Below are positions 55,065 through 63,396 of a DNA stretch of 64,000 nucleotides, piece by piece. Under the pieces are notes generated by a model, which was not told where the DNA came from, did not search any database, and worked only from the letters and a program-made list of their open reading frames with translations. The translations under genes and the position numbers were made by a program. The DNA comes from Candidatus Wallbacteria bacterium (GTDB taxonomy: Bacteria; Muiribacteriota; UBA6191; JACPRK01), in assembly GCA_016213845.1 (NCBI GenBank), contig JACQZN010000103.1, positions 1 through 64,000 of the forward strand. The letters run 5' to 3'. How positions within the stretch are numbered: position 1 is the stretch's first letter; every line of letters starts with the position of its first letter.

Positions 55065-55742
55065 ATGCAACTGACGAGCCTGGCGATGGTGGCAAGCCTG
55101 ATGGTCGTGGCGGTTCCGGCGTTTGCAGCGCAGGATTCGCAGTCGCCGGACTTCAAGGGTCTCCGCGAGCGCCAGGAGCAGCTCAAGGCCATCCCGTCGG
55201 CGCGGCTCGTGAGCTCCGTGCAGGATCGGCTGCCCCAGGCCGAGATCGCCAACCTGCTCAGCCAGGTCGAGGACGCCAGCCGCGGAACCGGTGCCATCTC
55301 GGCCGCCGATGCCGGCCGGATCGAGGACGAGCTGGAGCGGCAGAAGCAGTTCTGGTTCGAGGAGTACCAGAAGGCACTCAGCAAGAGCACCGGCGCCAAC
55401 CCTGCGTTTGCAGACAGCCCCGAGACCGGCAAGGAGTTCGACGATCTGTTCGGTGCAGTCGTTTCGCCCGACCCCAACGAGATTTCGCCCGAAAGCCTCC
55501 GGCTGGTCTACCAGGAGTACGCGCTGCTCTCCCAGACGTTCCAGCTCCTGAAGCTGGCCCGGTTCCTTTCGGCCAGCGGCGCCGGTATCACGCGCTACCA
55601 CGGCCCCAAGGCCGACGCCACCGAGACCGCCGCGATGGCTGCTGAGGTGGATCAGAAGTACGTCCCCGTCTACCAGCAGCGCATCCAGGACGGCGTCACG
55701 ACGCTGAGAAAGATTCTGGTCGCCACGAAAGCTGGGAATTGA
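55065..55742 (+). CDS. Secreted protein of unknown function
   Basis: A 225-aa protein with a signal peptide (MQLTSLAMVASLMVVAVPAFAAQ, cleavage about residue 22). The mature part is mostly charged alpha-helix, with long runs suited to a helical bundle (GRIEDELERQKQFWFEEYQKAL; LVYQEYALLSQTFQLLKLARF). No known motif is seen. AGAGGTG precedes the ATG at 55065, which is preferred over 55032. A heptamer array starts 7 nt after its stop. Probably periplasmic. Confidence 0.7.
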   Translation: MQLTSLAMVASLMVVAVPAFAAQDSQSPDFKGLRERQEQLKAIPSARLVSSVQDRLPQAEIANLLSQVEDASRGTGAISAADAGRIEDELERQKQFWFEEYQKALSKSTGANPAFADSPETGKEFDDLFGAVVSPDPNEISPESLRLVYQEYALLSQTFQLLKLARFLSASGAGITRYHGPKADATETAAMAAEVDQKYVPVYQQRIQDGVTTLRKILVATKAGN

Positions 55743-55748
55743 GGGGGA

Positions 55749-55797
55749 GGCTTCAGGCCTCAGGCTTCAGGAGTCAGGCTTCAGGAGTCAGGCAAGA
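55749..55797 (+). repeat. Heptamer array GGCTTCA / GGAGTCA, seven units
   Basis: GGCTTCA, GGCCTCA, GGCTTCA, GGAGTCA, GGCTTCA, GGAGTCA, GGCAAGA, beginning 7 nt after the stop of the preceding gene. A short GGGGCA hexamer repeat follows at about 55797-55820. Confidence 0.85.
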
Positions 55798-55854
55798 GGG
55801 CAGGGGCAGGGGCAGGGGCGCGCCGATTGGCCGGACCTACCGGCTACTTCTCCG

Positions 55855-55903
55855 CTTCCGTCTTCCATCTTCCCGATTCTCGATTCTCGACTCTCAATTC
55901 TCC
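55855..55903. repeat. Heptamer array CTTCCRT / ATTCTCG, seven units
   Basis: CTTCCGT, CTTCCAT, CTTCCCG, ATTCTCG, ATTCTCG, ACTCTCA, ATTCTCC. It is the pyrimidine-strand partner of the array at 55749-55797. Its ATTCTCG units match the reverse complement of the GAGAATT family at 45394. Confidence 0.85.
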
Positions 55904-56065
55904 CCATGGCTTGTCGCTCCCCGGATGCGTCCTTAGAATAAAAGATGCCCGGCGAGTGACCTTGAAACTTCCCGGCACGTGAAGCGGTAGTCAGTCATGC
56001 TTGACGGTATCCATTCGCCCTTGCCTGTCATGAAGTGCGCATCAACCCTAAAAGGGGTGACGAAC
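55904..56065. other. Remaining intergenic DNA upstream of 56066
   Basis: The rest of the 323-nt gap between 55743 and 56065 holds no gene. A weak promoter-like TTGACG (56001-56006) lies about 60 nt before the ATG without a good -10 at the right distance. AAAGGGG before the ATG is the likely ribosome site. Confidence 0.3.
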
Positions 56066-58843
56066 ATGAGGTCCGGAAAACAGCTCATCACGGTTCTGCT
56101 CCTGGCGTTCGGCCTTTTGGCCCCGTGGAACGGAACCGCCTTGGCGGAGGACGAGGACGAGCGCCTCATCGACGCGACCCCCGCGGCGTCCACCAGCGAC
56201 GACGGCCGGGTTCGAGATCGCCAGCAGAAGGACGGCGAAGGCGCCGACCGCCAGCAGTTCACCGGCGAGGGCGCCGACCGCCAGCAGTTCAACCGTGACG
56301 GGGACGGTGCCGATCGCCAGCAGTTCACCGGCGAGGGCGCCGACCGCCAGCAGTTCAACCGCGAGAGCGAGCAAGCCGAGCCCCAGCCCAAGGATCGTCA
56401 GCAGTTCGAAGACGAGGTCGTTGCTGCCGACCGCCAGCCCGAGATCGAGGATCGCCAGCAGAAGGGCACCGACGATGGCAAGCCCGCTCGGACGGCCGAG
56501 CCTTCCTTCGACGACATCAACCAGGGCGCGCCCGATACCCGCCAGAAGGGCGGCACGGACAACTCTCTGCCGATTGACCCCGGCTTTGCGCTTCCCGAGC
56601 GCCACGGCCCTCCGGGCCGCGGACCTCGCGGCGACGTGAAGTGGGAGCTGGTCGACGGCGACAACCAGGGCGGAACGAAAGAGGCCCGCGAGGCGCTGGC
56701 CCGGGAGCTGTTCGGGACCGGCATCGGCTTCTCGCCTCAGGATCTTCGAGCCGCCACGCGCGCCGAGCTGGCCGACATCCTCATCTGGCTCGAGGACGCT
56801 CTCAAGCGCGAAAAGGATTTTGCGGACAACCTCTCCCGGACGGCCAAGAAGATCGAGCGCAAGAAGAAGGACATGGCCCGGATGTCCCTGGGTGAGCTCT
56901 ATAAGGAGCGCGTGGGCGGCTGGTTCGACCACCAGAAGGACGCCGACGACATGCGCGTTGCGATGGACTTCAAGCGTTTCCTGCAGGACCGCGCCAATCG
57001 CCCGGGAGCCGAGCGCGGCAACATCTATCGACTGCTCCTGCAAGACGTCGATCACCTCATCATGCTCTCCGCGCCCGCTTACGGCGTCAGCATCTCGAAG
57101 GAAGAGATCCGGAGCGTCAAGAAGGTGGAGGCCAAGTTCCGGGACGGCAAGAACAAGGGCGTCTTCCAGTTCCCCGCCAGCTACGTGATGGGCCTGATGC
57201 TCGATCGGCACGCGCTACGGGCCGCCATCGAGTCCAAGTCGTTCGCTCGCCGGCCCAGGCCGGGCAAGGGCGGCGACTACGGCAGCGATCCCTGGGTCGA
57301 TCAGGCTGACCAGTGGGGCCGGGACCAGGGTGGCGACATCGACGTGGGCTACGGCAAGGGCGGCGGCAAGCCCAGGAGCCCGGGCTACGACGACGGCTAC
57401 GGGCCTCGCCGCGGCAAGGGCGGAGACAGCGTCGATCGCGATCTGCGCCGCGTGATGGGCCAGACGGCACGGGTCGGAACGGCCATCTTCGACGCCAACG
57501 ACCGCCACGCCCAGCGAATGACCGAGATCGATCGCGAGTATGACCGCCGCCGCAAGGAGATGGATGGCGGACCGATGGCGCCGAGCGGCAACGTCAACGA
57601 GGCGGGCATCGAGCGCGCCATCAAGGACGCCGACGGCATGCTCGATCAGGTCCGCGAGCGCCAGCGCGCCGTCGTCAACCTGATCAGCCAGTGGCGTCAG
57701 GCTCAGGACCCGGTTGCCCAGCGCAACCTCGAGGCCAACATCCGAGGACTGGCCTACGGCGGCAGCGACCCCAACCGCCCCTCGCCCGACTCCCTGATCG
57801 GCATGCTGAACAGCCCGCGCCTCAAGCAGGCCTTGGCCTACGCCAACCGCGGAGCCCAGTCCGGCAATCCCGCCTTCCAGAGCGCAGCCAGCCGCATCTT
57901 CGGCGCCGGCGGCAAGCTCGATCGCATCCAGCGCACGCAGCACGAAGTGGTCGGCCAGTTCCTCCGCGACCGGGACCAGGACCGCCGCGGAAAGGGCGAT
58001 CCCAATGATCCCCTGGCCGGCGACCCCAATCGCCCCGTCTACGGCCCCGACGGCCGCCCCCTGCCTCCGGGCGATCCCCGCAGGAACGGCCCGGGCGCGC
58101 CGGACGACGGCCGGTTCGGCCCGGGCGTCCGCAACACCGGAAGCCCTCTGCCCGGCGGCGGCAATCCCCAGGTCGCCTCGGACCCCAACCAGCGCCTCCA
58201 GCAGGTCACCAACGCTCTGCAGGACCCGAACCTGACGCCCGCCGAGCGCGCCAATCTCCAGGCCGAACAGCAGCGCCTCCAGCAGCAGATCCAGAAGCAG
58301 CAGCAGGCGGCCGCGGCCGCTACAGCCGCCAACCAGCCAACGGCCACCACCGCCGGGACCACTGCCCAGGGCCCGCGCGCCCCGGTCTCCGCCGCCGACG
58401 CCGAGGCCGCCGCGAAGGCGAAGATGCCGAACGTGCCGAACACGTATGGAATCTCCCCGCCCGCCCTGACCGACGATGAGCTCCGCGCCGCCGCCGCCCC
58501 CGTCATCCAGGCCGAGGTTGCCAAGATGAACGAGCAGCTGAAGGCCCGCGGCATGACCGTCAATGAGTACCTCCAGTACTCCGGCAAGGGCGTCCAGTCG
58601 ACGGGCCGCCCCCCAGGCGATCACGTGCAGATGTGGATCCAGCGCTTCCCCGGCGTTCGGGCCGCGATGGAAAAAGCTGCCCAGGAAGCGCACGCCCGCA
58701 AGCTCAAGGAACTGACGACGCAGGAGATGGCGCGCGTGCAGACCGCGCCAGCCCCGACCGTCCAGAATCCCGCCGCCGTCGCCACGCCGCTCCCCTCGCA
58801 GGTCGGCTCAGGCCCCGCCGGCGCCATCGTCGAGCCCAGGTAG
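56066..58843 (+). CDS. Large secreted protein with DRQQ repeats
   Basis: A 925-aa protein of no family I know. Signal peptide about 1-27 (ending GTALA). Residues 51-132 carry seven DRQQ units, mostly spaced 10-12 residues apart (for example GADRQQFTGE, GADRQQFNRD), from a 30-36-bp DNA repeat. A helical region follows (about 195-390), with a coiled-coil-like segment (DNLSRTAKKIERKKKDMARM). Then come Gly/Asp/Lys-rich low-complexity DNA (about 390-460), a helical region, a Gln/Ala-rich run (about 730-765), and a helical C-terminus. Several internal motifs recur as DPNxP. The start at 56066 is chosen for the signal peptide and AAAGGGG site. Probably an exported matrix or envelope protein. Confidence 0.75.
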   Translation: MRSGKQLITVLLLAFGLLAPWNGTALAEDEDERLIDATPAASTSDDGRVRDRQQKDGEGADRQQFTGEGADRQQFNRDGDGADRQQFTGEGADRQQFNRESEQAEPQPKDRQQFEDEVVAADRQPEIEDRQQKGTDDGKPARTAEPSFDDINQGAPDTRQKGGTDNSLPIDPGFALPERHGPPGRGPRGDVKWELVDGDNQGGTKEAREALARELFGTGIGFSPQDLRAATRAELADILIWLEDALKREKDFADNLSRTAKKIERKKKDMARMSLGELYKERVGGWFDHQKDADDMRVAMDFKRFLQDRANRPGAERGNIYRLLLQDVDHLIMLSAPAYGVSISKEEIRSVKKVEAKFRDGKNKGVFQFPASYVMGLMLDRHALRAAIESKSFARRPRPGKGGDYGSDPWVDQADQWGRDQGGDIDVGYGKGGGKPRSPGYDDGYGPRRGKGGDSVDRDLRRVMGQTARVGTAIFDANDRHAQRMTEIDREYDRRRKEMDGGPMAPSGNVNEAGIERAIKDADGMLDQVRERQRAVVNLISQWRQAQDPVAQRNLEANIRGLAYGGSDPNRPSPDSLIGMLNSPRLKQALAYANRGAQSGNPAFQSAASRIFGAGGKLDRIQRTQHEVVGQFLRDRDQDRRGKGDPNDPLAGDPNRPVYGPDGRPLPPGDPRRNGPGAPDDGRFGPGVRNTGSPLPGGGNPQVASDPNQRLQQVTNALQDPNLTPAERANLQAEQQRLQQQIQKQQQAAAAATAANQPTATTAGTTAQGPRAPVSAADAEAAAKAKMPNVPNTYGISPPALTDDELRAAAAPVIQAEVAKMNEQLKARGMTVNEYLQYSGKGVQSTGRPPGDHVQMWIQRFPGVRAAMEKAAQEAHARKLKELTTQEMARVQTAPAPTVQNPAAVATPLPSQVGSGPAGAIVEPR
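56220..56370 (+). repeat. Tandem DRQQF-encoding repeats
   Basis: The 18-mer GCCGACCGCCAGCAGTTC recurs in tandem every 30-36 bp within the secreted-protein gene, with near-identical copies. It is an in-frame coding minisatellite that could change in number between strains. Confidence 0.8.
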
Positions 58844-58851
58844 CATAGGCA

Positions 58852-58928
58852 GGCTTGAGGCTCGAGGCTTGAGGCTCGAGGCTTGAGGCTTGAGGCTTGA
58901 GGAGTCAGGTTTCAGGAGTCAGGCTCGA
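58852..58928 (+). repeat. Heptamer array GGCTTGA, eleven units
   Basis: GGCTTGA and GGCTCGA alternate for seven units, followed by GGAGTCA, GGTTTCA, GGAGTCA and GGCTCGA. It starts 8 nt after the stop of the 925-aa protein gene and is the longest array of the family here. Confidence 0.88.
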
Positions 58929-58975
58929 AAGCCTATAGAGGCCGTGGCTGGGATACGGGGGCCGGTCAGCTCTAC

Positions 58976-59024
58976 TGACTACTGTCTACTGTCTACCCGT
59001 TATCTTCAGTCTTCCCTCTTCCCC
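58976..59024. repeat. Heptamer array TGWCTAC / CTTCMST
   Basis: TGACTAC, TGTCTAC, TGTCTAC, one irregular unit, then CTTCAGT, CTTCCCT, CTTCCCC. The first units are identical to those at 25778-25819, some 33 kb away, showing that the arrays are one dispersed family. Confidence 0.8.
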
Positions 59025-59136
59025 GTGTTAACAAATCCACGAGGCTTTCCGATGAATTGTTCGAGGAGAGTGTCAATCCTTTCGTCCGGTGCGCTTTGCA
59101 CGGACTCCGGCAGGACGGGAAAGGACACCGAACATC

Positions 59137-60471
59137 ATGGGAACTGCGAAGCGGAAAGTCTCGGTCTCCAGCGGCGTCGGCTTCACCGGCTTGGTGCTGG
59201 TGGCTGTGGCGGTCATAGTCGGTTGCGGCGGCAACGCCGGAGTGGACGACGGCACCGTCACAGGCAAAGTCTTCAGTAACTTCTCGCGGGGAGTGGCGGG
59301 TCGAGTGCCCGAGTCGGGAGTCACCGTGGTGGCTCAACGCGAATCCGATCCGCCGCAGGTCATTCGCACGGCATTGACGGATTCCAACGGCGAGTACGTC
59401 CTCGGCGAACTGCCGGTGGGCGCCTACGTCATTGGCTTCGCCAAGGACGGCTTCCAGACCATCGACACGCGCTCCGGTGCCACCGCGCAGCGAACCGCAG
59501 TCGGTTCGCAGGTTCGCGTGTTCGTTGAGCCCGGCGGTGTCTCGCAGGCCGCCGAGGTCACGTTGAGGCGCCTGGCCGGGGTCGGCAACTCCACCGTTGT
59601 CGTCACGGTCCTCGATGGCGTCACCGGCCAGCCGGTCAACGATGCCACTGTGACCGTCGGCACCGCCACCAGCTCCAACGGCGGCAACAACGGCGTGTAC
59701 ACGCTGGAGGTCCCGGTCAACGTGAACAACCCGGAGGCTCCGTTCGGCCAACCCAATCCCGAGCGCGTCATCATCAGCTCCGACGGTTTCGCCACCAACC
59801 AGGAGACCTTCATCGTCCCGATCGCCGATCAGACCGTGCGCGTCACCATCTCGATGCGCGCCGAGGTCGCCATCATCACCGGCATCATCCGGATCAGCGC
59901 CTTCGAGCAGCTCTACAGCAAGCCGAACATCCAGATCCGCGTCTCCAACGCCAACCTCAACCCCAATCCCATCATCCAGCAGGACGGAAGCTTCCAGATC
60001 ACCGTCCCGCGGTCGACCTCTTCGCTCACCCGCCAGTTCAACATCGTGTTCACCCATCCGGGTCTGGAGACCTTCACGCTGTCCAACGTGGTCTCGCCCG
60101 TGGGAGGCGGCCGGACGCTGTCGCAGGTCGTGGAGATGCGGCCACGCACGGTCACCCTCGTGGGTAACGTCATCGATAGCCTGGGCCAGGCGCCGAACAA
60201 CCTGGGCCCGGTCGCGGACACGGCGACCATCCCCCAGACCGGTCAGCAGTCGACGATCATCAACGGCACCTACACGATCCCCAACGTGCCGATCGGCACC
60301 GACAGCGGAGCTGCTGCGGGCGGCATCACGGTCTCCGTCCGGGCCTTCAACCCCTCGCGCGTCAACCCGGGTCCGCCGCCGCGCAATGGCGTCGAGGAGC
60401 AGGGCGAGGTCCCGTCCTTCCGGCCGCTCACCGACACGATCTTCCAGCTGCCGCTCGTCATCACGCGGTGA
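59137..60471 (+). CDS. Lipoprotein with carboxypeptidase-regulatory-like domains
   Basis: The 444-aa product has a lipoprotein signal: a basic N-terminus, hydrophobic core LVLVAVAVIVGC and acceptor Cys30. The mature part is made of beta-sandwich modules of the carboxypeptidase-regulatory/transthyretin-like type. One is at about 37-130 (TVTGKVFSNF...TLTDSNGEYVLGELPVGAYVIGF type) and others near 150-260 and 360-440. No enzyme domain is attached. The ATG at 59137 is preferred over 59089 because it gives the lipoprotein signal. It is 68 nt upstream of the PorV-like barrel gene and probably cotranscribed, so an outer-membrane-associated scaffold is likely. Confidence 0.82.
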   Translation: MGTAKRKVSVSSGVGFTGLVLVAVAVIVGCGGNAGVDDGTVTGKVFSNFSRGVAGRVPESGVTVVAQRESDPPQVIRTALTDSNGEYVLGELPVGAYVIGFAKDGFQTIDTRSGATAQRTAVGSQVRVFVEPGGVSQAAEVTLRRLAGVGNSTVVVTVLDGVTGQPVNDATVTVGTATSSNGGNNGVYTLEVPVNVNNPEAPFGQPNPERVIISSDGFATNQETFIVPIADQTVRVTISMRAEVAIITGIIRISAFEQLYSKPNIQIRVSNANLNPNPIIQQDGSFQITVPRSTSSLTRQFNIVFTHPGLETFTLSNVVSPVGGGRTLSQVVEMRPRTVTLVGNVIDSLGQAPNNLGPVADTATIPQTGQQSTIINGTYTIPNVPIGTDSGAAAGGITVSVRAFNPSRVNPGPPPRNGVEEQGEVPSFRPLTDTIFQLPLVITR

Positions 60472-60539
60472 GAGACGGAAAGCTTCGACTCGAGCGCGAT
60501 CCTGTCCGATAACAAGAGCGTGGGACCCAGGTGAACAAC

Positions 60540-61538
60540 ATGCAGAGCGCGATTGGCAGAAACCGACGGCGGCCGCTTTGCGCCCGGTGGCTCGGGTGGG
60601 CCGTGGCGGCCTGGCTGCTCTCGTCGGGCGCGGTGCCTGCGATGGCGCAGGGCGGCGCGGCGTACCTCAAGCTGGGCGTGGGCGCCCGTGCCCTGGGCAT
60701 GGGCGGCGCCTTCACGGCGGTCGCCGACGACGCGACGGCGCTTTTCTGGAACCCTGCCGGCGTGGCGCGGTTGCAGAAGCAGGAAGTCACCGGCATGCAC
60801 GCCCAGCTCTCGCTCGACCGCAATTATGACTTCGTCGGCTACGCCCGGCCCACCGAGGACAAGTCGGGCGGCTGGGGCGTGGGCTACACCCGGTTCTCCA
60901 TCACGGGCATTCCCGAGACGCGGGTGCGGCCGGGCACGACGCTTCCTCAGCTGACCGACGATGCCTACGACGCCGCCGGGAACTTCACAGGCGCCGGCCC
61001 AGGGCTGGGACAGGTCCGCATCTTCAGCCTATTCGACGACGTCGAGCAGAACGTCTCCGGCAGCTACGGCCGCAAGGTCGGGGACCGCCTCTACCTGGGC
61101 GGCAGCGTTCGCTACCTCAAGCAGAGCCTCTTCACGGCCGACGGCAGCGGGTTCGGCTTCGACCTGGGAGGCCTGTACGTGGCCAGCGACGACTGGACGC
61201 TCGGGTTTGCCGCCAAGGACCTGGCTGAGAGCATCGAGTTCGGAGGTGGCCTGCAGGACGCCGACGTCGATTCCACCTTCAGCGCGGGCGCGGCCTACAA
61301 GGGGATCAAGAACACGCTCGTCAGCGTGGAAACGACCCGGACCGGGGACCAGGGCCTGAAGCTCCGCGCCGGGGCCGAGCGCTGGTTCGACGACAAGTAC
61401 GCCGTCAGAGCCGGCACCAACCGCGGAAACGTCAGCGCCGGCGCCAGTCTCCGCTTCAACGACTGGCAGTTCGACTACGCCTACCAGTCGCAGGATCTCG
61501 GCGACATCCAGCGTCTCAGCTTCGTCTATCGCTTCTGA
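60540..61538 (+). CDS. PorV/PorQ-like outer-membrane barrel protein
   Basis: The 332-aa product has a signal peptide (about 1-37, ending VPAMAQ) and the hallmark opening of the PorV/PorQ (UPF0164) FadL-like barrel family: LKLGVGARALGMGGAFTAVADD followed by ATALFWNPAG. Alternating strands lead to a typical barrel C-terminus ending LSFVYRF. In Bacteroidota PorV is the shuttle of type IX secretion, but relatives occur widely in phyla without that system, and no other type IX gene is in view. ATG at 60540 is preferred to GTG at 60531 because AGGTG lies 8 nt before it. Its 3' end overlaps the convergent pepE gene by 23 nt. Confidence 0.87.
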   Translation: MQSAIGRNRRRPLCARWLGWAVAAWLLSSGAVPAMAQGGAAYLKLGVGARALGMGGAFTAVADDATALFWNPAGVARLQKQEVTGMHAQLSLDRNYDFVGYARPTEDKSGGWGVGYTRFSITGIPETRVRPGTTLPQLTDDAYDAAGNFTGAGPGLGQVRIFSLFDDVEQNVSGSYGRKVGDRLYLGGSVRYLKQSLFTADGSGFGFDLGGLYVASDDWTLGFAAKDLAESIEFGGGLQDADVDSTFSAGAAYKGIKNTLVSVETTRTGDQGLKLRAGAERWFDDKYAVRAGTNRGNVSAGASLRFNDWQFDYAYQSQDLGDIQRLSFVYRF

Positions 61539-62250
61539 GACTGCCGGGCTGCAAGAGAAAGTCGAGCGGCTCTCCACAGGCGAGCTCCCTGGGTTCTCGG
61601 CCTCGCTCGAAGAGCCTGGCGCCGTTGACGCCGGCCAACTGCATCGAGCTGTCCTCGATGCGCAGCATCGCCCCCTCCCGCAGTCCGACGACGGGCGGCC
61701 AGTTCTCCTCGTGAAATTCGCGAATCCGCTGCTCGCGCGTTTCGCCGCGGTGTGTGGACGAGGGATCGGGGTCCAGGTAGTGCGGGTTGATGTTGAACGG
61801 CACCAGATCGAGGGCGCCGAACGACGGTGGCTGCACGATAGGCATGTCGTTGGTCGTGCGGATCGAGACGCAGGCGACGTTGGCGCCCGCACTGGCCCCG
61901 CCGTAGGGCATTCCCTCGAGCACGCGCTTGCGGATCGCTTCGACGAGACCCTTCTCGTAGAGCGCCTTCAGCAAGCGGAACGTGTTGCCGCCCCCGATGA
62001 AGATCGCTTCGGCCTCCCGGACGGCCTCCGCCGGCGCTTCGGCGTCCTGGACGGCGTCGAGCTCGTAGCCCATGCGCCCAAACCGCTCCCGCGCACCTCT
62101 CGCGTAGCTGGCGAGATCCGAGCCGGCATAGCCGACGAAAAGCACGCGCCGGACAGCCGGGCCGTAGAGTGCGCGGAGCTCCTGCTCGCAGTGATCGAGG
62201 TACCCCAGGCCGTGCTGGTAGGAGTTGCTGATGAGGAGCAGTCTGGGCAT
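61516..62250 (-). CDS. pepE: Dipeptidase E (alpha-aspartyl dipeptidase, family S51)
   Basis: The 244-aa cytoplasmic serine peptidase cleaves Asp-Xaa dipeptides. The nucleophile Ser120 is in GGASAGAN, with Asp135 (TTND) and His157 (NINPHYLDP) completing the S51 triad, at the same positions as in the Escherichia coli enzyme. The oxyanion/glycine motif IFIGGGNTFRLL (83-94) is intact. Length is normal for the family. It is convergent with the PorV-like gene, sharing 23 nt at the ends. No close ribosome site precedes the ATG. Confidence 0.93.
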   Translation of the reverse strand: MPRLLLISNSYQHGLGYLDHCEQELRALYGPAVRRVLFVGYAGSDLASYARGARERFGRMGYELDAVQDAEAPAEAVREAEAIFIGGGNTFRLLKALYEKGLVEAIRKRVLEGMPYGGASAGANVACVSIRTTNDMPIVQPPSFGALDLVPFNINPHYLDPDPSSTHRGETREQRIREFHEENWPPVVGLREGAMLRIEDSSMQLAGVNGARLFERGREPRELACGEPLDFLLQPGSLRSDRRS

Positions 62251-62351
62251 GCAGGCATTTTCGCACGGTCCGGCGCGCCGGGGGCAGCCTCCTTGGCTCC
62301 ATCGCGCTTTGACTCCCGCCGCGCGCGCGCCTATGCTCTGGGGCGCCGCAG

Positions 62352-63257
62352 ATGGATGCTCACGTGATGGACGGCCGACCCGCAGACGACTCCCGGCGTC
62401 CCGGGATCGACGGTGCCACCGAGCTCTTCGGGATTCTCGGCAATCCGGTGGCGCACAGTCTCTCGCCCGCGATCTACAACCTCTTCTTCCAGGCGGCGGG
62501 CGAGAACCGCGTGTATGTTCCGCTCCAGACCGAGCCGGCCGAGCTCGATACGGTTTTCGAGGCGCTGAAGAAGCTGCGGTTCGTCGGCTTCAACGTGACC
62601 TCGCCGTTCAAGCATGCCGTGACCCGGCACCTGGACAGGCTCGAGGGGGTGGCGGCCGAGCTCGGGTGCGTGAATACGATCTCACGTGAGGGGGAAACAT
62701 GGATCGGTCACAACACGGACGGGGAAGGGCTGGCCGGGTTTCTCGAGTCCTTGCCGGAGATAGAACTTTCGAAGCGGGACGTTGTCCTACTGGGAGCGGG
62801 CAACGCGGCCAGGGCCATCTTCCGGGCGCTCCTGGCGCGCCGTCCGGGCAGTCTGACCGTCGTGAACCGATCGCGAGCCAAGTTCGAGGAGCCCTTCTTC
62901 CGTCGCCATTCGGGCGAGCCGGGCGTCGGCTACGTGGGGCTCGACGGCGGTGAGTCGGAGGAGCCGATCGCGCGGTCCAATCTGGTCGTGAACGCGACCT
63001 CGTACGGGCTGGGAGGGCGCCAGGAGCTGGCGGCGCCCCCGTTTCCAGGCCTCGGCAGGTTGGCCCCAGGGACGGTCGTCGTCGACACCAACTACTCCCC
63101 GGGCCGTCAGACGGCCCTGCTCCAGAGACTCCCGGCCGGAGTTCGCGCCTACGATGGCCGTGGGATGCTGCTGCACCTTGCGGGCGAGGCGTATCGTATC
63201 TGGACAGGGCATCGGCCCGACCTGGGTGCCGCTGCTCGTCTCCTGGGGGTTCCTTGA
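62352..63257 (+). CDS. aroE: Shikimate dehydrogenase
   Basis: The 301-aa enzyme reduces 3-dehydroshikimate with NADPH in aromatic amino-acid synthesis. It has the substrate motif SLSP (36-39), the catalytic Lys87 in NVTSPFKHAV, NTDGEG (121-126) with the catalytic Asp123, the nucleotide-binding GAGNAARA loop (about 148-155), and the NRSRAK segment that favours NADP. The N-terminus is about 20 residues longer than usual; a second ATG at 62367 is possible. Its stop codon lies inside the -35 element of the promoter for the next gene. Confidence 0.94.
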   Translation: MDAHVMDGRPADDSRRPGIDGATELFGILGNPVAHSLSPAIYNLFFQAAGENRVYVPLQTEPAELDTVFEALKKLRFVGFNVTSPFKHAVTRHLDRLEGVAAELGCVNTISREGETWIGHNTDGEGLAGFLESLPEIELSKRDVVLLGAGNAARAIFRALLARRPGSLTVVNRSRAKFEEPFFRRHSGEPGVGYVGLDGGESEEPIARSNLVVNATSYGLGGRQELAAPPFPGLGRLAPGTVVVDTNYSPGRQTALLQRLPAGVRAYDGRGMLLHLAGEAYRIWTGHRPDLGAAARLLGVP

Positions 63258-63282
63258 CACTTCCGGGCCCCGTTGATACACT
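63254..63282 (+). promoter_or_regulatory. Sigma-70-type promoter for pilB
   Basis: A perfect -35 TTGACA (63254-63259), a 17-nt spacer and -10 TACACT (63277-63282, four of six matches to consensus) lie at the end of aroE, giving a leader of about 108 nt before the ATG at 63397. The TTGACA contains the aroE stop codon. Confidence 0.6.
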
Positions 63283-63396
63283 CGGTGAGGGGCTGGCAGC
63301 GACCCGTTTCGTCTTTATTCATGCGGGTTTACCGGATGATCCGCTGAAGCGCGAACCACCCCGGACACTCTCTTCACTCCGTTTGAGGGAGGCACC

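Noticed and set aside
60540..62250. Type IX secretion locus around the PorV-like gene
   Set aside because: Only the PorV-like barrel is present. PorV/PorQ relatives are widespread outside type IX systems, so one gene is not enough.
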